From contig NW_006768873.1 of NCBI RefSeq assembly GCF_000204055.1, positions 62,466-126,465 on the forward strand: a stretch of 64,000 nucleotides of DNA, written 5' to 3'. The DNA comes from Melampsora larici-populina 98AG31 (Eukaryota > Basidiomycota > Pucciniomycetes > Pucciniales > Melampsoraceae). Positions 58,903 through 64,000 of this stretch are shown here, piece after piece. The notes beneath the pieces were generated by a model. It was given only the letters and a program-made list of their open reading frames with translations, ran no database searches and had not been told where the DNA came from. A program made the translations under genes and the position numbers. The first letter of the stretch is position 1. Each line of letters opens with the position of its first letter.

Positions 58903-60870
58903 ATGATCATCTTCATAATATTCCTAATCAGCTTGAAGCATCTTTTCTTACTTCCAGTAGTTTCCATCCCCTTCTGTGAGGATCATTCCTTAGGGAGTTC
59001 CTTCTCAGACATCTTTGATTTAGAACCAATATTTGAAACTATAACTCCAACACTCAATAGCCCTTCAAGTTCAACTCAAAAATCAAAAGCTCCATTAACA
59101 GCTAGTGACAATCTGAATGATTTCAAACATGAGCTTACATACAGCTTGGATGACATAAAGCCAATTGATATGCTGGAGCTTAGGAAACTTTTCAATGTTC
59201 CTTCAACCCAAGAAGAAATATATCAAGCTGAACAAGAAATGGGATTGAAATCAAATCCCATCATAGAAAGCAATATATCACCAACAGAAAATTATTTATT
59301 AGCTGATGGAACAGAAACAAGTCATGAAAGGCTCAATCAACACCAATCAATAGAGCCCTTGGTATTGTCTAACCCAAATGTGGGGGAAGCGACAGGGTCT
59401 GGTACCAAACCAAAAGCTCTGAGCCTCACTTTTTCAGCATTAAAAAAGAAGCGCAAAGCAACAGTTGAATTTCAAGAGAACAGAAAAAATAAGAAACAAA
59501 TTCAAGTGATACAAGATCCAAAGTATCACTACTATGTAAAGGAAAACACATTTAATGCGGTCCTGCAATGGCAATGCAGGTTACTTTTAGCCAAGAGATA
59601 CAAGATCTCTGAAAATATTGAGGACTTTTTTGAAGGTTTAAAAGAATCTTCAAGGTCTAGGTTCAAGTATGCTGTGGGACCATCTAGTGTCATACACAAC
59701 TTACAGACAATAGCTTTTAAAAGACTTCAAACTCATTTTGTCCCAGGGGTCCTAGGTGCTTTTAAGATAGTCTTCCAAAGACATGTTGAAGCAGAATGGA
59801 TGCACTCATTGATTCTTGATCTGTGGGAATATCTCCAAAGGTATCTCAATACAGAGTTCTCATTTTCACCAAAAGCAGACATCACCAAATTATCTGAAAG
59901 GCAAAAAAGACAATCACACAGTCATATAAAGCCTGGAAACCTCCTTGAATACACATTGCATCTTTCACAAGGTGTTCCACCATCATCAAAAATCATATAT
60001 CAAAAGCTTCAGGAGTGGGCTGATACAACCAGCTACAAATGTTTGGTTTCTGGAATCATGAAAGATTATTGGTCATTTGTGGAACAGTCTGATGTCTGTT
60101 ACAAACAAAAAGGAGATGAGAAGACTGTATATCGCAAAAAAGATAAAAAGAGTAAGAATCTTGAATATGAACAGGAAAACATGGTAACAAATCATGACAA
60201 AAGAAGAAAAGACTCTGGCTCAGGAACCTCAAGAACTGATTTTATCTATGGTCTTGAGTATCTAGGACAACAGGTAGCTCAAAAACCCAAGATTTTGCAT
60301 TTTTTTTCACAGCTTCATTATGATATAGAATCAATGAGTCAGCCAGGCATAGATGGAGAATCTCATTCAAAAATTAATCTCAAAAGATCAGATATTGGCA
60401 ATACAGATATGGTCCACAAGGTACTACGCACAGCACAATATGAATTGACTCCAATATTTATGGGGATTTTGAGACTGATGCATCCAGAAATGGAAGTTAA
60501 TTCAACTTGGGATGTCATATATCAAAGTGGATGGGAATTCCTAAAGGATTATTTCTCCATATGGATCAAATATCTTTCAGAAACTGATCATCCTTTAGTA
60601 TTGAAAAAAACAGGAAGAGTGAAGACTGAAGAAGAGTGGTCTGATCTGAAAGAGATATTGAATTATCTAAGTAGAGATCACCCAAAACATCCATTAAGCC
60701 AAGGGTTCATTTGGTTTCTTGTAGACTTGTGGTATGATGATATATTGTTTCCAAAAACCAGTAGCATACAGGTACCAGCTTTCAATGTTCTTCCTCCACG
60801 CCGGAGATACATCCTACAGAAGTTTTGGGAGAGAAAGGAAAAAAGATACTCTACAAATGATGATTTTTAA
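58903..60870 (+). CDS. Large predicted secreted protein with basic nuclear-localisation-like cluster, unknown family
   Basis: A single-exon frame of 655 residues, if started at the Met of MIIFIIFLISLKHLF (58903). That start gives a strong signal peptide ending near PFC-EDH; the frame also opens upstream at 58774, where the hydrophobic stretch would be internal. Residues about 185-205 hold a bipartite-like basic cluster (LKKKRKATVEFQENRKNKK). The rest is alpha-helical-looking with many Trp and Tyr (LWEYLQRYL, WADTTSYK, DYWSFVEQ, WSDLKEILNYL). No catalytic motif is seen. It resembles the lineage-specific secreted proteins common in rust fungi. The coding sequence is AT-rich like its surroundings. 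Role unknown. Confidence 0.65.
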   Translation: MIIFIIFLISLKHLFLLPVVSIPFCEDHSLGSSFSDIFDLEPIFETITPTLNSPSSSTQKSKAPLTASDNLNDFKHELTYSLDDIKPIDMLELRKLFNVPSTQEEIYQAEQEMGLKSNPIIESNISPTENYLLADGTETSHERLNQHQSIEPLVLSNPNVGEATGSGTKPKALSLTFSALKKKRKATVEFQENRKNKKQIQVIQDPKYHYYVKENTFNAVLQWQCRLLLAKRYKISENIEDFFEGLKESSRSRFKYAVGPSSVIHNLQTIAFKRLQTHFVPGVLGAFKIVFQRHVEAEWMHSLILDLWEYLQRYLNTEFSFSPKADITKLSERQKRQSHSHIKPGNLLEYTLHLSQGVPPSSKIIYQKLQEWADTTSYKCLVSGIMKDYWSFVEQSDVCYKQKGDEKTVYRKKDKKSKNLEYEQENMVTNHDKRRKDSGSGTSRTDFIYGLEYLGQQVAQKPKILHFFSQLHYDIESMSQPGIDGESHSKINLKRSDIGNTDMVHKVLRTAQYELTPIFMGILRLMHPEMEVNSTWDVIYQSGWEFLKDYFSIWIKYLSETDHPLVLKKTGRVKTEEEWSDLKEILNYLSRDHPKHPLSQGFIWFLVDLWYDDILFPKTSSIQVPAFNVLPPRRRYILQKFWERKEKRYSTNDDF

Positions 60871-62236
60871 TGAGCAAGCATTAATTAATGATGAGAATAA
60901 TGCTTCATGGTTTTCCTTTTGTGTTATTTTTGGTGGCAAAGAAGCTTTGGATCCATTGATAGTTGAGTTGGTGACAGTGGTTGATGTGCTGAACACAGGG
61001 GTTGGACTTGGGTGTTGTTAAAGGGGGTTCTAATAGCTTGGAGTGTTATATGTGTGTTAAATAGATGGGCTCTACCTTATATTGTTCTTCCTCTATTTTT
61101 TGTTCTGATCTTTTTCTTTACGGACCAAATTGAATGCTCTCAAATCAAACTCATCCTACTATTCTTCTGTGAACTCTCAACAGATTTCTCAAAGCTTGTA
61201 GGTAGATATTGGTTTCTGCTGCTTCTCTCTAGATTGGTTTCTCATTCCTATCTATCCCACCCACCCAGTCACATAGACTGCGCTAGTATGTACACCTTCC
61301 CTCTCAGAGGCTTATCAAAAAATGAAACTATGCCTCACAAGAATCTAACAGACAAAGGTGATAGAGAAAAAGATGATCAAACATCACAGAGTCAAGTAGT
61401 CATTGATGTGTGCCAGCCTTGTTGCAGCAAACAGTGGTAAGAGAAATCTCAGGAGGGGGCTCAAGCAGGAATTGGAAAAGCCAGTAGTTCTCTTCAAATC
61501 CCTACACTCCAGCCTACATGCCAAAGATTACCACACACGACCTCCCTAAACAAGGAGCCTTGTGGGAAGTACACACTGTCTCATAATTACCTAGTTTTTT
61601 TCAAGAATGTGTGCCCAGTCAATGTCCCTATATTCCATCACCTGCTCAAGGACCATCCCAATGCACCCTTTGTGGATTATGTGGCGTGAGTACTGCAACA
61701 CATGTCCCAGCTGGTCTCTGCAATACCAGACAGTCTCATCAAGGATCACTAAAACCACTCTGTGCAACAAGAACCCGCAATCACTGCTAGAAGCCCAAGA
61801 CAAAGAGGTTGCAGCCAAGTGGTATTGGCCAACTTTTGAAACCCTGTTACCTGGGAAGACGGTATCCCCACTATTCCTCATTGCTAAGGCAGGGTCCTCA
61901 AAGCAGAGGGTTTGCACCAACATGAGCTATGAGACACATTCCCTCAACAATCTTGTCAACAAAGAAAACATGATCAAGGTCCTGTATGACTCTTTGGAAA
62001 CATTTGGGCCTTTCATGTTCTTGTTACTCAAGGGAAACAGGTTCTTTGCCCTGTGAAATAGCAATGTTGCCAGGGTGTACCAAAAAACTGCCAATGTTGC
62101 TTGTGTGGAAGATGCTCCAGATTGTGAATATTGGGGATGCTTACAGTAGACACTGAGAAGATCAATATGTCAAAAGCAATAATCTTGTTAGCCCAATACT
62201 TTTTGGGTCAAATATTTCTTATCTGCAGTGGATAAA
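60871..62236. other. Non-coding or decayed region
   Basis: The open frame at 61607-62056 has scattered Cys and Trp but no recognisable domain or splice context. I see no supported gene here. Confidence 0.4.
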
Positions 62237-62400
62237 TAGGGGTTCTCAAAGTAGGCCCGGTTTGTAAAAACCCAGTTGACCCAGTTGACTTTTTGGCTGT
62301 GATCTGTCAACAAATGTCAACTTGATACACAAGGTTACTGCCAAAAAGCAACCGGGTCAACTGGGTTTTCTTGAAACCGGGCCAACTTTGAGAACCCCTA
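62237..62400. mobile_element. TA-flanked MITE, 164 bp
   Basis: About 60 bases starting taggggttctcaaagt (62237) are mirrored at the right end (actttgagaacccc-ta, ending 62400), including ggcccggttt and cccagttgaccc words. TA on both ends and almost full palindromy indicate a small mariner-type MITE. Confidence 0.8.
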
Positions 62401-62545
62401 ATGTGTCAAACCCAATATGCAATAACGTTTTTTGGTATGCTGGGTTTGAAACCAATAATTTAGGTGGTCGTGCCACTTCTGGTTTTTTTGTTTGTAATTT
62501 TTTGCTCTGTGCATACAGGGAACAAAGAGAAATTTTGAAATTTTT

Positions 62546-63440
62546 TTGATATCCTGGTTCCCAAGGACCTCTCTAAATACAATATTTAAATTTTCTCACA
62601 TTGAGAAAGGATTTGAAACCCTGAAATCCAAGAATGATCCTTGCTTAATACCTTTGAAAGAGTTACTGAGCTCAGGAAAGTACTTCACCAAAGCTGAAGA
62701 ACAGTTTGTGGATGAAGCAACCAATCTTGTTGATGAGTGGAGGTTGTTGTAGTGCATCAAAAAAGTTGGAAATGTTGCTCATGCCACCATTGATCTCAAC
62801 AACAAGGAGAAGGTCACATTGGAGGTGCTGATTCCAAAGGCTGATCAGACATGTCCAGTGATTTCAAAAGCATTGGACAGTGAGTCTATAAACTGTTCAT
62901 TGTAAACAATTGAAGCTCACTTGCTTGTATGAGCAATCTTTTCACCTTTGACCTTTTGTTTCCAAAAAGCGTGAACATACAAAAACTTCTCAACCAAAAA
63001 ACAGGTTGACAATAAAAAGGCAAAAGTCATAAAGAAGGTCAACCCAACACTTTCTCAGCAAAACAAGGACTGGCCTCATGCTAATGAGGGAAAGCAAACT
63101 AAGAGCGCTCAAAGAGTCAATTGTTTTTTACCTGCATTGCAATTTGGACAGCCTGGGCTTTTGGAATGGTTGAAAGAGAGAAAGAGATCAAGTTCCAAGC
63201 TGACTCAAATTCTGGACTTTGTCTTTACTCCAAGAAGACAAATACAACCGTCAATTGACCCAAGAACTTGTGCCTTGGGTGACTCAGGCTGAACACTTGG
63301 CTCTTATCTTAACTGGCCCAGTAATGCACACAATGTGCAATCACTTTGCTGACCCCTTAAAGGTACCAGATGAAGATTGGCTCTTGCCAAGTAGCAATCC
63401 CTCACAAATTTCTTGTCTAAAAATTCTTGGGAACTGTGTA
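62546..63440 (+). pseudogene. Possible decayed coding region, unknown
   Basis: A frame at 62546-62752 (FETLKSKNDPCLIPLKELL, FTKAEEQFVDEATNLVDEW) continues past a TAG as CIKKVGNVAHATIDLNNKEKVTLEVLIPKADQ, and further pieces to 63440 read in changing frames. This looks like an old gene or element ORF broken by stops. The family is not recognised. Confidence 0.3.
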
Positions 63441-64000
63441 TGATACAATATAATACATATATTTCTTTTTATAGCCAATAATTTTGCTGCAATTTGATTT
63501 TTATTGGTTTTCCCAAAGTTTTGACAAAACAAATATGTACTCTGTAAATACCGATGAATTTAGTCCCAATTTTGGATTAAGTGGTTTTCTTGGAGTCTAA
63601 TGTATTACACTAATCAATGCTTCAATCTGGTTCAGAGGCACTGCCAAATATCTAGTGTTTCCCCCCCTTGTCATTTGGATCCTGTATTAAAAGATGAAAG
63701 CCCTGTGCATAAATAAACTCATGGATGACGCCTGGGGAATCTCACAGTTAAAACTTGATGACCACCTTCAAAGATGTTTCCATGCCTATCCACCAAGCTC
63801 AGCTCTTTCTCCTTTTGGACACATTGAGCTTAGCATGGGAATGGAAGAAGCAGTTATTGGGTCTCCAGTTGAAAATGATTGGTCACATTGTCAACATTGA
63901 AATACAATCAAGACATGGAGGAGACTTATCAAACATTGTACACCGTTCAGGTAGTGTTTAGTATTGGTTGGAATTTGATACTTATCTGAATGGTTTTAGT
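63441..64000. other. Right edge, nothing recognised
   Basis: AT-rich sequence with short overlapping frames only. Confidence 0.4.

Noticed and set aside
61607..62056. A 149-codon frame on the plus strand.
   Set aside because: No domain, no splice signals that extend it, and an equally open minus-strand frame overlaps it. Not supported as a gene.
1..64000. tRNA, rRNA, CRISPR arrays, operons or ribosome-binding sites.
   Set aside because: No cloverleaf, rRNA or CRISPR pattern was seen by eye, and prokaryotic signals do not apply to this spliced eukaryotic sequence. A tRNA scan was not possible here.

Overview
This window looks like a gene-poor, transposon-rich stretch of a basidiomycete nuclear genome, most likely a rust fungus (Pucciniales). 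That placement is inferred from many short GT-AG introns, basidiomycete-style hAT, Tc1/mariner and copia elements, a fungal mL44 gene and a Kre9/KNH-type secreted protein. No species can be named. Two runs of N (18317-18423 and 45172-46078) are assembly gaps.

Layout. 1-3.4 kb holds a broken Ty1/copia RT-RNase H remnant, a small inverted-repeat element and a 1.1 kb foldback element. 4.5-15 kb holds host genes: two convergent five-exon NAD(P)-dependent reductase paralogs (SDR/GRE2-like; 4469-5856 plus, 13597-14958 minus) flanking the mitochondrial ribosomal protein gene mL44 (6687-8500), with small repeats and a 720 bp non-autonomous hAT element (exact 8 bp target duplication) between them. A probable multipass membrane protein lies on the minus strand at 16.2-17.6 kb.

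17.8-22.7 kb is one DNA transposon with 31 bp inverted termini and an 8 bp target duplication. It encodes a five-exon, about 1133-residue P/THAP9-like transposase with three SUMO-interaction-like motifs at its N terminus. After two TA-flanked MITEs, 23616-33335 is a large Tc1/mariner element. Its two nearly identical inverted repeats of about 249 bp each lead into a different inward gene: an unknown protein with a SAM-like C terminus on the left and a DDE transposase with an acidic tail on the right. A complete 5.49 kb copia retrotransposon (270 bp LTRs, ctttc target duplication, uninterrupted 1595-codon frame) is nested between them. The transposase and the accessory gene each carry one in-frame TGA where CGA would be expected, and the LTRs differ only at two CpG sites, so CpG decay is suggested.

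33.3-41 kb is repeats and relics without a convincing gene. 41.4-42.2 kb encodes a small secreted KNH-like protein. 43.7-45.2 kb is a hAT transposase gene cut by the second gap, followed by nested inverted-repeat elements, one with a 9 bp target duplication. 47.8-52.3 kb holds two convergent eight-exon aryl-alcohol-dehydrogenase-like paralogs with identical exon lengths. Their first three exons and introns are much more alike than the rest, which suggests gene conversion. 53.3-57.7 kb has a tandem pair of unknown proteins with a CX2CX4HX10C motif. 58.9-60.9 kb is a large predicted secreted protein with a nuclear-localisation-like cluster. The remainder is non-coding or decayed, with one more TA-flanked MITE.

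The host genes make no single pathway. The repeated theme is duplicated oxidoreductases in inverted pairs. The most unusual system is the two-gene mariner element whose terminal repeats seem to serve as twin promoters.
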